DNA of 64,000 nt from Streptomyces sp. NBC_00162 (GTDB lineage: Bacteria > Actinomycetota > Actinomycetes > Streptomycetales > Streptomycetaceae): contig NZ_CP102509.1 of NCBI RefSeq assembly GCF_024611995.1, positions 7,130,001-7,194,000 on the forward strand, given 5' to 3'. The translations under genes and the position numbers were made by a program. Below, piece after piece: positions 52,946 to 61,462 of the stretch. Within the stretch, counting starts at the first letter, position 1; each line of letters opens with the position of its first letter. Under the pieces are notes generated by a model, which did not search any database, was not told where the DNA came from, and was given only the letters and a program-made list of their open reading frames with translations.

Positions 52946-54927
52946 TGTGGCAGCTGTCCGTACGCTCGGTCCGGCACCACGCGCCGCTGTTCCTGGGCAC
53001 CTTCGTCTCGCTCGTGCTCGGGGTGGCGCTGATCGCGGTGTCCTCGGCGGCCCTGGCCGCCACCTTCGACGTCCGTCAGCCGTCCCCGGAAGGCCGGCCC
53101 TCGATCACGCTCCAGGACGGCAGCGGAACCACCCACACCCTGGTCAGCGGAGGACTGGACCTGGGCGGCATCCAGACCGTGCTGGTGATGGCCGGCATCG
53201 TCTCCGCGTTCGTGACCGTGTTCGTCATCGCCGGCACCTGTGCGTTCAGTGTCGCCCTGCGCCGCCAGGACATGGGCCTGCTCCGGCTGGTCGGCGCGGG
53301 CGCGCGGCAGGTGCGGCGCATGGTGATCGGGGAGAGCGTGGCCGTCGCGGTGCCCGCCGTCGCGGTGGGATGCCTGCTGGCCGTCGTGGCCACACCGTGG
53401 GCCGTGGACGGGCTCAACGGCACGGGCCTGTCGCCCGCGGAACTGCGGCCCGCCCCGCTGGGCGGCCCCCTGCTGATCGCGGCGGCCTCCGGGCTGGTCA
53501 TGGCCGTGCTCGGCGCGATGGCCGCGTCCCGCCGCGCCTCGCGGGTCCGGGCCACCGAGGCACTGCGTGAGGCCGCACTGGACTCACGTGCCATGACCGG
53601 GGGCCGCTGGGTGACCGGTCTGCTGCTGCTCGCGGTGGGCGGGGTCATGGTGGGGCTGGCCCCGCAGGCCGGCCTGGAGGGTTCCATTCCGCTGGCCCTC
53701 TTCGGATCGATGGCGCTGACCCTCGCCGCGTCCTCCCTTGGCCCGGCCTACCTGCCCGCGCTGACCCGGCTGCTGGCCGCTCCGTTCAGGCGCTCGAGCT
53801 CCGTGCCCGCCCGGCTCGCCGTGGAGTCGCTGGGCACGTCGAAGCTGAGGACGGCCTCCCTGGTGGGGCCGGTCCTCGCCATCGTCGCCGTGGTCGGTGT
53901 GTTCACCTCCGTCCTGTCGACCACGGGTGCCACGATCAAGTCCGACGACCGTCGCCGGACCGTCGGTCAACTGGTGGTGGAGGAGGCCGCCGGCGGGGGA
54001 GTGACCCAGGACGTGCTGGCCGTGCTCCGCGCGGACCCGAGGGTGCGCGCGGTGTCGGCGCCGGCCGGCCTGGAACTGGCCGTCGCCGACCGGTCCTCCG
54101 TACGGCAGGACCGCGGCGCCGTGGCCGACCTCCCCGCTCTGGCCCGCACCCACCGCATCGACGTGGTCGAGGGCGCCGTCACGGAGCTCGGCCCGGGACA
54201 GGTCGCGGTCTCGCGCGAGTACGCCGACTGGTACGGCTACCACGTGGGCAGCCGCCTGACCTACGGGCTCTTCGGCGGGAGCCCCGCCACCGCCGAGGTG
54301 ACGGCGGTCCTCGACGGCGGAACGGCCGTACCGCACGTGGTCCTTCCGGCCGGGTCGGCCGGGGCCCCCGAGCCGCAGAGGGCGACCGTACTGCTCGACC
54401 CGGCCTCGGCCGGCGCGGCCGGCACGGTGGCCCGCGAACTGACCTCCCGGCTCGGCGCGGACCGCGTGCGGGTGACGGAGACCGCCCAGTGGTTCGCGCG
54501 GTCGTCGAGCGATCAAGAACGACTCAACATGCTGGTCCTGGTGGTCCTGGCGGGACCCGCTTCCGCTTACGCATTGATCTCCGTGGCGAGTACCTTGGTC
54601 ATGTCGTTCAGCAGGCGCACCCGTGAGTTCGCCGACATGCGTCTGGTCGGCGTCAGCGAGAAGCAGTTGAGGAGCATGGCCCTGTGGGAAACTGGGTGCA
54701 CGACCACCGTGGCGGCCGTGGTGGCCACGGCCGTTGTGGCTTCGGGGCTCCAGGCCTATCGTGCAGCGCTGCGCGTGACGTATGACGTCGTTCCACTGAG
54801 TGTGCCGTGGGGGGCGCTGTCAGGGTTGGTCCTCGCATGTGTGGCGGTCTCGGCCACCGTGGGCCTGATGGCGACCCGGCGGCTCCTCGGGAAGGCCGGC
54901 ATCACGATGGCGACCACTCGTCAGTAG
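52945..54927 (+). CDS. FtsX-family ABC permease
   Basis: The 660-residue membrane protein has two FtsX-like units. The first runs from an N-terminal helix (LFLGTFVSLVLGVALIAVSSAAL) through three helices near residues 70-200 (TVLVMAGIVSAFVTVFVIAGTCAFSVALRRQDMGLLRLVGA). The second has a large extracytoplasmic domain (about 310-510) and three C-terminal helices (RTREFADMRLVGVSEKQLRSM before the last pair). The RRQDMGLLRLVGA and RTREFADMRLVGV blocks are the typical coupling loops. It works with the ATPase at 52205. Confidence 0.9.
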   Translation: MWQLSVRSVRHHAPLFLGTFVSLVLGVALIAVSSAALAATFDVRQPSPEGRPSITLQDGSGTTHTLVSGGLDLGGIQTVLVMAGIVSAFVTVFVIAGTCAFSVALRRQDMGLLRLVGAGARQVRRMVIGESVAVAVPAVAVGCLLAVVATPWAVDGLNGTGLSPAELRPAPLGGPLLIAAASGLVMAVLGAMAASRRASRVRATEALREAALDSRAMTGGRWVTGLLLLAVGGVMVGLAPQAGLEGSIPLALFGSMALTLAASSLGPAYLPALTRLLAAPFRRSSSVPARLAVESLGTSKLRTASLVGPVLAIVAVVGVFTSVLSTTGATIKSDDRRRTVGQLVVEEAAGGGVTQDVLAVLRADPRVRAVSAPAGLELAVADRSSVRQDRGAVADLPALARTHRIDVVEGAVTELGPGQVAVSREYADWYGYHVGSRLTYGLFGGSPATAEVTAVLDGGTAVPHVVLPAGSAGAPEPQRATVLLDPASAGAAGTVARELTSRLGADRVRVTETAQWFARSSSDQERLNMLVLVVLAGPASAYALISVASTLVMSFSRRTREFADMRLVGVSEKQLRSMALWETGCTTTVAAVVATAVVASGLQAYRAALRVTYDVVPLSVPWGALSGLVLACVAVSATVGLMATRRLLGKAGITMATTRQ

Positions 54928-54941
54928 CAAGGGGAGAGACT

Positions 54942-55607
54942 GTGCGCGTCCTGATCGCCGAAGATTCCGCGCTCCTGCGCATGGGAATGCAGCGGCTGCT
55001 GGAGGACGAGGGAATCGAGGTCGTCGCATCGCTGGGCGATGTGACCGACGTCCTCCAGGTGATCACCGAGTGCGAACCCGATGTGGCGATCATGGACGTC
55101 CGCATGCCGCCCACCCACACCGACGAGGGCATCAGGGCGGCGCGGGACATCCAGCGGCGATGTCCCGGCACCGCCGTCCTGGTGCTCTCGCAGTACGTCG
55201 AGTACGAATACGCCAAGGACCTGGTCCGCGACGCCCGCGGCGGCACCGGCTACCTGCTGAAGCAACGGGTGGGCAGCATCGACGACTTCCTCACCGCGCT
55301 GGAGCGGGTGGTGGCCGGTGAGACCGTCCTGGACGCCGAGATATACAAGAAGTTCATCGGGAACCCGCACGAGCGGCGGGCCGCGGAACTCCTCACCAAC
55401 CGGGAGCGCCAGGTCATGGAACTCGTGGCGACGGGCCTGTCCAACACGGGAATCATGGCCCGGCTGGACATATCCGAGCGCGCCGTGGAGAAACACGTCA
55501 CCGCGATCCTGAGCAAACTGCAGATCCCGAGTTCGGGAGAGGGCAACCGGCGCGTCCTCGCGGTCCTGGACTATCTGCGGGGAATGGGACAGGACAGCGT
55601 CGCCTGA
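54942..55607 (+). CDS. NarL/LuxR-family response regulator (second pair)
   Basis: The 221-residue protein has a receiver (RVLIAEDSALLRMGMQRLLEDEG, Asp52 in IMDVRMPP, Lys in YLLKQRVG) and a LuxR HTH (LTNRERQVMELVATGLSNTGIMARLDISERAVEKHVTAILSKL). The GTG at 54942 is preceded by GGGGAGAG. It starts 14 bases after the permease and overlaps the kinase start (TGATG), so ABC transporter and two-component system form one operon. Confidence 0.9.
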   Translation: MRVLIAEDSALLRMGMQRLLEDEGIEVVASLGDVTDVLQVITECEPDVAIMDVRMPPTHTDEGIRAARDIQRRCPGTAVLVLSQYVEYEYAKDLVRDARGGTGYLLKQRVGSIDDFLTALERVVAGETVLDAEIYKKFIGNPHERRAAELLTNRERQVMELVATGLSNTGIMARLDISERAVEKHVTAILSKLQIPSSGEGNRRVLAVLDYLRGMGQDSVA

Positions 55608-57025
55608 TGGGCGGGCTCGTCACGGACTCCTCAACCACCCGGTCCAGGCAGTCCGTTCAGTCGAAGGTCGCGGCCGGGGCCATCTACCTCTCCGTCGGCA
55701 GCCTCGTCGGTGTCCTGCTGGTGCCGCTCACCCTGGTCGCGATCGCGCTGCGGGTGCTCTCCCTCTGCCTCGCCGTCCTGCCGCTGGCCGGGGCGCTGTT
55801 CGTCAGGGCGATGATGAAGGCGGTGCGCCGGGCCCTGCCGCACGCCGGTCCGGAACCCGCGCCGGCCCCGCCTGCGGGACCGACGTGGCGCAGCGCCTGG
55901 CACTGGGTGGCCGGTGTCACTCCGGGCGGCCTGCTCGGCATACCGCTGCTGCGCGCGGCCGCCGACCTGGAACGCCTGCTGGCGGCCGCGGTCCTGCAGA
56001 CCTCGGCGGCCGACGGTACCGGCGCGAGCGGCGGTACCGTCGGGAAGCCGGCAGCGGCACCCCGGCGGCGGGGCGCCGCCGTGTGGGGGGACCTCGGGTA
56101 TCTCGGCCTCCTCCTGCTCGGCCTGATCTGGCTGATGCCCGTCCTCGCGCTGTCGCTGCCCGTGGTCGCCTTCGTGGTGAGCCTGCCGTTCGGCCGCACC
56201 GAGCAACTGTCCTTCGGCGAGGGCAACACGATCGTCGTCGAAGGCGCGGCGACCCGGATCGGCGTGGGGCTGGGCGCCGCCGTCCTCTTCGTCCTGCTCG
56301 TCATGCTGCTCTTCTGGCTGGGCAGGCTGCGGGCGCGGCTGGTGCGCAGGATCCTCGGCCGGGTCGACGAGGACGAGCGCCTGAGGCGCGAGGTGCTGGC
56401 CGAACAGCAGCGGATCGCCGCGCTGCGGGTCAACGACGCCGACTACCGCAGGATCGAGCGCGACCTGCACGACGGGGCCCAGGCCCGGCTGGCCGCCGTC
56501 ATGATGCGCATCTCGCAGGTCACCCGCCGCCCCGGCCGCAGCGCCGAGGACCTGCGGAAGGTGCTGGAGGAGACGCATCACGAGATCGACCAGGCACTCG
56601 ACGAGATCCGCGACCTGGTGCACGGGATCCAGCCGCCGATCCTGAGCGACCGCGGACTGCGTGCGGCCGTCGCCGCCCTCACCGACAAGTTCTACGTCCC
56701 GGTGCGGATGGACTGCACGCTGGAGCGCCGTCCGGCCGTCAACGTCGAGGCGGCGGCCTACTTCATCATCGCGGAATCCCTGACGAACGCCGTCAAGCAC
56801 GCCTCGCCCACCGTCATCACGGTGTCGCTGGCGCAGGAGGGGAACCACCTGGTCGCCGTCGTCACGGACGACGGGGTGGGGGGCGCCACCCCGCAGGGGG
56901 GAACCGGGGTGCGCGGCATGGCGGACCGGGCCACGGCACTGAACGGCGAGGTCGTGCTCACCAGCCCGGCCGGGGGGCCCACCACCGTCCGCGTGGTTCT
57001 CCCGTGGTCGCCCGCCGGCCTGTGA
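55607..57025 (+). CDS. Sensor histidine kinase (HisKA_3 type, second pair)
   Basis: The 472-residue kinase has an N-terminal membrane segment (IYLSVGSLVGVLLVPLTLVAIAL and next helix), a soluble loop, further helices (LGYLGLLLLGLIWLMPVLAL; VGLGAAVLFVLLVMLLFWLG), then the box YRRIERDLHDGAQARLAAVM. The ATPase part has AESLTNAVKHASP and TDDGVGGATPQGGTGVRGMADR. It is the last gene of the ABC-two-component operon. The shared promoter copy 2 starts 33 bp beyond its stop. Confidence 0.9.
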   Translation: MGGLVTDSSTTRSRQSVQSKVAAGAIYLSVGSLVGVLLVPLTLVAIALRVLSLCLAVLPLAGALFVRAMMKAVRRALPHAGPEPAPAPPAGPTWRSAWHWVAGVTPGGLLGIPLLRAAADLERLLAAAVLQTSAADGTGASGGTVGKPAAAPRRRGAAVWGDLGYLGLLLLGLIWLMPVLALSLPVVAFVVSLPFGRTEQLSFGEGNTIVVEGAATRIGVGLGAAVLFVLLVMLLFWLGRLRARLVRRILGRVDEDERLRREVLAEQQRIAALRVNDADYRRIERDLHDGAQARLAAVMMRISQVTRRPGRSAEDLRKVLEETHHEIDQALDEIRDLVHGIQPPILSDRGLRAAVAALTDKFYVPVRMDCTLERRPAVNVEAAAYFIIAESLTNAVKHASPTVITVSLAQEGNHLVAVVTDDGVGGATPQGGTGVRGMADRATALNGEVVLTSPAGGPTTVRVVLPWSPAGL

Positions 57026-57057
57026 CACACCGTGAGAGTGGGCTCTGACCTGGGAAC

Positions 57058-57107
57058 TTTCCTCCCAGGGAAACACCTTGCCGCCGCACATACGTCCGAT
57101 CAAGGAT
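57058..57107 (+). promoter_or_regulatory. Shared operator-promoter, copy 2, driving the oxygenase/glycosylation operon
   Basis: The inverted repeat TTTCCTCCCAGGGAAA (57058-57073) is followed by 4 bases, -35 TTGCCG (57078-57083), 18 bases and -10 AAGGAT (57102-57107). The operator matches copy 1 exactly, base for base. GACCTG precedes it in both. Confidence 0.75.
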
Positions 57108-57123
57108 GAGGGGGTACGGCTAC

Positions 57124-57141
57124 CCGCACCGTGGCGTGCGG
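57124..57141 (+). promoter_or_regulatory. 5'-leader hairpin, copy 2
   Basis: CCGCAC-CGTGGC-GTGCGG, preceded by the conserved GGTACGGCTACC. It begins about ten bases after the predicted transcription start and 65 bases before the first oxygenase gene. Confidence 0.55.
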
Positions 57142-57205
57142 CCTGGCCGGAGCGATCGAGGGGCTGCTGCCGAACCTCTCGCTGCCACTGATCTGGAGAT
57201 CCTTG

Positions 57206-58219
57206 ATGACACAGCTGAACGACTTACGCGCCGGGGCACCGTCCGTGACCGTGTCGCAGGAATGGGACGGACGCAGCCTGCCGGCCCTGGTCCGTGCGGA
57301 TGTGCCCGGCATCGGCCTGGCCGACTGGATCAGCACCCGCAAGCCGCTGGTGGACGACCTGGCCCGGCGTGCCGGGGCGGTCCTGTTCCGCGGTTTCGAG
57401 GTGACCGACTCCGCCGCGTTCCGCACCGTGATGGGCGCCCTGTCCGACGAGGTCCTCAAGTACGGGGAGCGCTCCTCGCCCCGCACCGAGGTGTCCGACA
57501 ACATCTACACCTCCACGGAACACCCCGCCGACCAGCACATCCTCCTCCACAACGAGCAGTCGTACACGGAGAACTGGCCGCTGCGGATCGTCTTCTGCTG
57601 CGAACGGCCCGCCGACCGCGGCGGCCGTACGCCGCTCGCCGACTCCCGCAAGGTGCTGGCCCGGCTGCGCCCGCAGACCGTCGCCAAGTTCGAGCGACTC
57701 GGCGTGCAGTACGTGCGCAACTACATCCCCGGCATCAGCCTGTCCTGGCAGGAGACCTTCCAGACCGACGACCCCGAGCAGGTGCGCGCGTACTGCGAGG
57801 GCGCAGGGATCTCCGTCGAGTGGGTGGACGGCATTCAGCTGAGGACCCGTCAGACCCGGCCCGCGCTGCACCGTCACCCGGTCACCGGGGACCGCACGTG
57901 GTTCAACCACGCCGTCTTCTTCCACGTCACCTCGCTGGCCGAGGAGGTCTGCGCCGGACTCCGCGCGGCCCTGGGGGAGGAGAACCTGCCGTACAACACG
58001 TACTACGGCGACGGCACGCCGATCGAGGACGAGACCCTCGCCGAACTGCGCGCCGCCTTCACCGCCGAGACCACCGGTTTCGACTGGGAGCTGGGCGACG
58101 TACTGCTCGTCGAGAACATGATCACCGCGCACGCCCGTGAGCCCTTCGAAGGCCCCCGGCGCATCCTGGCCGCCATGTCCGACCCCGTCGCGACGATCCG
58201 GGAAGGAGCGGCCGCATGA
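57206..58219 (+). CDS. TauD/SyrP-like 2-oxoglutarate Fe(II) oxygenase (first of a tandem pair)
   Basis: The 337-residue enzyme has the TauD/TfdA fold. Iron ligands are His115 and Glu117 in LLHNEQSY and a distal His in MITAHAREPFEGPRRIL, whose Arg residues would hold 2-oxoglutarate. The HNExSY form is that of SyrP-like enzymes, some of which hydroxylate the beta carbon of NRPS-tethered amino acids. The ATG at 57206 has GGAG seven bases upstream. The stop overlaps the next oxygenase as ATGA. Which residue it modifies cannot be read from the sequence. Confidence 0.88.
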   Translation: MTQLNDLRAGAPSVTVSQEWDGRSLPALVRADVPGIGLADWISTRKPLVDDLARRAGAVLFRGFEVTDSAAFRTVMGALSDEVLKYGERSSPRTEVSDNIYTSTEHPADQHILLHNEQSYTENWPLRIVFCCERPADRGGRTPLADSRKVLARLRPQTVAKFERLGVQYVRNYIPGISLSWQETFQTDDPEQVRAYCEGAGISVEWVDGIQLRTRQTRPALHRHPVTGDRTWFNHAVFFHVTSLAEEVCAGLRAALGEENLPYNTYYGDGTPIEDETLAELRAAFTAETTGFDWELGDVLLVENMITAHAREPFEGPRRILAAMSDPVATIREGAAA

Positions 58220-59217
58220 CCGCGCAGGAGATCCGGGCCCGGTTCACCGGCCCGGTGACCGCCGCACCCCTGGACCCGGAACCCTTCCTGCTCTGCATCG
58301 AGGCGACCCGGCCCGGCCTGCGGCTGGACGAGTGGATACGGGCCAACCGGGCGCAGCTCGGCGAGGAACTCGACCGTCACGCCGCCCTGCTCTTCCGCGG
58401 CTTCGCCGTCGACAGCCCCGAGGAATTCGGCGCCGCGGCCCGCGCGTTCTCGCCCGAGCTGCTCGACTACCTCGAACGGGCGGCCCCCCGCACCGAGATC
58501 GCCGACAAGGTGTTCACCTCCACCGAGCTGAGCCAGGACCAGTGGATCGCCTTCCACCACGAGATGTCCTACTCCCACAACTGGCCCGGCAAGCTGTACT
58601 TCTACGGCGACAGGCCCTCGCGGACCGGCGGAGCCACGCCCGTCGCCAGCGAGCGGGCGGTCTTCCCCAGGATTCCGGCCGAGCTCCGGGAGCGGTTCCA
58701 GCGGCACGGCGTGTGCTACGTGCGCAACTACAGCCCCGTGCTCGACATCCCCTGGCAGGTCGTCTTCCAGACCACCGACCGGGCCGAGGTGGAGGCCTAC
58801 TGCCGGGCCTCGCACACCGAGTTCGAGTGGCTGGGCGAGGACGGGCTGCGGACCCGTGCGGTGCGCCAGGCCGTCTCCCGGCACCCGCGCACCGGGGAGA
58901 CGGTGTGGTTCAACCACGCCCACCTGTGGCACGTTTCAGCCCTCCAGCCGGAGGTGGCGGAGTACCTCCTCGGCGCGTACGGGCCCGAAGGAGTGCCCCG
59001 CAACGCCTTCTACGGGGACGGCACGCCCATCGAGGACGAGGCCGTCGCGCTGATCGGGAAGCTGTACGAGGACAGCGCGGTCTCCTTCCCCTGGCAGCGG
59101 GGCGACGTCCTGGTGGTGGACAACCACCTCGCCACGCACGCCCGGGAGCCGTTCCGCGGTGACCGCCGCATCCTCGTGGCCATGTCCGACCTACAGGTCA
59201 ACCAGGACCTCGGCTGA
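58216..59217 (+). CDS. TauD/SyrP-like 2-oxoglutarate Fe(II) oxygenase (second of a tandem pair)
   Basis: This 333-residue paralogue has His114 and Glu116 in FHHEMSYSHNWP and the distal His in LATHAREPFRGDRRILVAMSD. It shares the YVRNY, WFNHA and YGDGTPIEDE blocks with the preceding gene, so the pair arose by duplication and now probably acts on different residues or carrier-protein partners. Start and stop overlap by 4 bases with the first copy. Confidence 0.88.
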   Translation: MTAQEIRARFTGPVTAAPLDPEPFLLCIEATRPGLRLDEWIRANRAQLGEELDRHAALLFRGFAVDSPEEFGAAARAFSPELLDYLERAAPRTEIADKVFTSTELSQDQWIAFHHEMSYSHNWPGKLYFYGDRPSRTGGATPVASERAVFPRIPAELRERFQRHGVCYVRNYSPVLDIPWQVVFQTTDRAEVEAYCRASHTEFEWLGEDGLRTRAVRQAVSRHPRTGETVWFNHAHLWHVSALQPEVAEYLLGAYGPEGVPRNAFYGDGTPIEDEAVALIGKLYEDSAVSFPWQRGDVLVVDNHLATHAREPFRGDRRILVAMSDLQVNQDLG

Positions 59218-59303
59218 CCGGGCGGGCGGCGCCGTGGTGGGGGAAACCCGACCCCAACCTCTCGACCTACCTGTCATGACCCCACCCCCGCCCCTCGGAT
59301 GCA

Positions 59304-60638
59304 ATGAACGGTGTGCTGATTCGACAGGCTGGAACCGCAATGACCGCAATGACCGCCTCGATGGGCGAGGCCGTGCGCCGCGTGGGCCGGCGGCGGATCT
59401 GGGTGGGCGGCTGGCTGCTCGCGGCAGCCTGGGCCGCGGTCTTCCCCCTCGTCTCGACCCTGGACACGCACCGCGTCTGGGGGACTTGCGCGGCGGCCGG
59501 CTATGCGGGCGCGGCCCTCGCCTCGTGCCTGCTGCCGCGCCCGCGCGCCCGTACGTGGGCCGTGGCCTGCGCCCTGCTCGGCGCCCTCGTCCTGCCGCTG
59601 CTGTACCTGCTCCTGACCGGGAGCGGGCAGAGCGAGGTCGCGGTGATCGAGAGGTCCGCCGAGCTGATGGTGAGTCAGTCCACGCCCTACCTGGCGGACC
59701 CGCAGACGGTCACGGACTACAACCCCTACCTGCCGGGGATGGCCCTGTTCGGCCTGCCCCGCGCCCTCCTCGGGGACGGCGGCCCCGCCCGGCTCCTCGG
59801 GGACGCCCGCATCTGGTGCGCGGCCGTGTTCCTGCTGAGCCTGTGGGCCGGCCGCCGCGTTCTGGCCGCACCCGTGGAGGGCCGGGCCGTGCTGCCGTCG
59901 CCGCGCCGGGCGCCCCGCACGACCCTGGCGGTCCTGCTCGCCTCGCCCGTGGTGGCCCTGCCGCTGTGCGTCAGCGGGGTCGACCTGCCGATGACGGGAC
60001 TGTGCTGCCTGGGGCTCGCCCTCGCGGCACGCCGCCGCCCGGTGGCCGCGGGCCTGGTGCTCGCCGCCGCCTGCTCGCTGAAGTGGACGGCCTGGCCCGC
60101 CCTGGCCGTCGCGGTGGCCCTGCTCGCCGGGAGCGGCGGCGCCCGCCGGGCCCTGCGCTGCGCGGTCGTGGCGGCGGCCGGCACGCTCGCCGTGGTGCTG
60201 CCCAGCGCCCTGCTGTCGCCCGGCCCGATGTTCCAGCAGGTGCTGGCCTTCCCCACCGGCCGCGCCCCGGTGGCGACCCCGGCCGCCAGCCCGCTGCCGG
60301 GCCGGCTGCTCGCGGACCTGGGCCCGGCCGGCTGGTACGCGGCGGTCGCCCTGCTCCTGTGCGGCGGGATCGCCGTCGCGGCTTCCCTCGTCGTGCGTCC
60401 GCCCGCCGGGGTGGTGGCCGCGGCCGACCGCCTCGCCCTGGGCCTGTGCGTGGCCTTCCTGCTCGCGCCCGCCGGACGGTTCGGCTACCTCGCGCTGCCC
60501 CTCGTCCTCGTCGTCTGGCCGAGGATCACCACCGGATCCCGGCGAACCGGGGCCCTTTCGGCCTCGCGCGCCGCGATGCCAGGGGCCGCCGTCCCCGGCC
60601 GCCTTGGGCAGGCCGTCACCGCCGGAGGAGCGCGATGA
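59304..60638 (+). CDS. GT-C membrane glycosyltransferase (GT87-like, polyprenol-sugar type)
   Basis: The 444-residue polytopic protein has about nine to eleven helices. Early in the chain, around residues 95-150, lies an extracytoplasmic loop with DYNPYLPGMALFGLPRALLG, resembling GT87/mannosyltransferase proteins that use polyprenyl-phosphate sugars outside the membrane. An LKWTAWPAL helix is typical of this group. Several ATGs lie close together (59304, 59340, 59349, 59361) and none has a strong ribosome site, so the start is uncertain. It overlaps the FkbM gene. Its location suggests glycosylation of the peptide during or after export. Confidence 0.72.
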   Translation: MNGVLIRQAGTAMTAMTASMGEAVRRVGRRRIWVGGWLLAAAWAAVFPLVSTLDTHRVWGTCAAAGYAGAALASCLLPRPRARTWAVACALLGALVLPLLYLLLTGSGQSEVAVIERSAELMVSQSTPYLADPQTVTDYNPYLPGMALFGLPRALLGDGGPARLLGDARIWCAAVFLLSLWAGRRVLAAPVEGRAVLPSPRRAPRTTLAVLLASPVVALPLCVSGVDLPMTGLCCLGLALAARRRPVAAGLVLAAACSLKWTAWPALAVAVALLAGSGGARRALRCAVVAAAGTLAVVLPSALLSPGPMFQQVLAFPTGRAPVATPAASPLPGRLLADLGPAGWYAAVALLLCGGIAVAASLVVRPPAGVVAAADRLALGLCVAFLLAPAGRFGYLALPLVLVVWPRITTGSRRTGALSASRAAMPGAAVPGRLGQAVTAGGAR

Positions 60639-61381
60639 CGGCGCCGCGTACGGTCACCCGGCGGACGGCGGGTGTGGCCGGGGCCCTGCACTGGGCCGCG
60701 GCCCGCATGCCCTTCGTGGAGGACGAGGTCGCGGGGCTGCGGGAGTTCGTCCGGCCCGGAGACGTCTGCCTCGACGTCGGCGCCGAGTACGGGCTGTACA
60801 CCTGGGCGCTGTCCCACCTCGTCGGAGGCGCCGGACAGGTGCACAGCGTGGAGCCGCTGCCCGGCCCGGCCCGCTGGCTGCGCCTGGCGTCCCGCACGCT
60901 GGGCTGCGCCAACGTGGTCGTACACCGCACCGCGCTGGGCTCCCGGACGGGGCACGGGGTGCTGAGCCTGCCGATGCGCCGCGGCACACCGGTGCACGGG
61001 CGCGCGTACCTCACCGAAGGCACCGACGGCCCCGGCCCCAATGCGGAGTTCCGCACCTCCCGGCCGGTGCCGACCACCGTGGACACCCTGGACCGGCTGG
61101 TGCGCGGGGCGGGGCTGGAGAAGGTGAGCTTCGTCAAGGCCGACGTCGAGGGGGCCGAACCGGCCGTGCTCGAAGGCGCCCGCGACACCCTGCTGCGCCA
61201 CCGGCCGGTGCTCCTGCTGGAGATCGAGCACAGGCACCTCGCGAAGTACGGAGCGAGCCCGGCGGACCTGGTCCGCCGGCTCCGGCCGTTCGGCTACCGG
61301 ATGCGCCGCTGGCACGGCGGCCGCTGGGCGGAGACCCGGGAGGTCCGGGACGACTGCCGCAACTACCTGTTCACCGACTGA
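60635..61381 (+). CDS. FkbM-family SAM-dependent methyltransferase
   Basis: The 248-residue enzyme has the SAM site VCLDVGAEYGLYTWAL, the acidic loop VHSVEPLPG and the FkbM signature VSFVKADVEGAEPAVLEGA, with LLLEIEHRHL. FkbM proteins O-methylate sugars and other hydroxyls. It is placed between two glycosyltransferase genes, so methylation of the attached sugar is likely. The ATG at 60635 follows GGAGGAG and overlaps the upstream stop. Confidence 0.88.
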   Translation: MTAPRTVTRRTAGVAGALHWAAARMPFVEDEVAGLREFVRPGDVCLDVGAEYGLYTWALSHLVGGAGQVHSVEPLPGPARWLRLASRTLGCANVVVHRTALGSRTGHGVLSLPMRRGTPVHGRAYLTEGTDGPGPNAEFRTSRPVPTTVDTLDRLVRGAGLEKVSFVKADVEGAEPAVLEGARDTLLRHRPVLLLEIEHRHLAKYGASPADLVRRLRPFGYRMRRWHGGRWAETREVRDDCRNYLFTD

Positions 61382-61397
61382 CCTTCACCGACTGACC
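61370..61397. repeat. 14-bp tandem duplication across the FkbM stop codon
   Basis: TTCACCGACTGACC occurs twice head to tail. The first unit contains the stop TGA and the second repeats it in the same frame spacing. A third partial unit (TTCA) follows. Confidence 0.8.
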
Positions 61398-61462
61398 TTC
61401 AGCGATCGACGATTCCCGGTCTCCGCGGACCCGGGGAACCCGAGGAAAGGAGCCTGCCCCCC

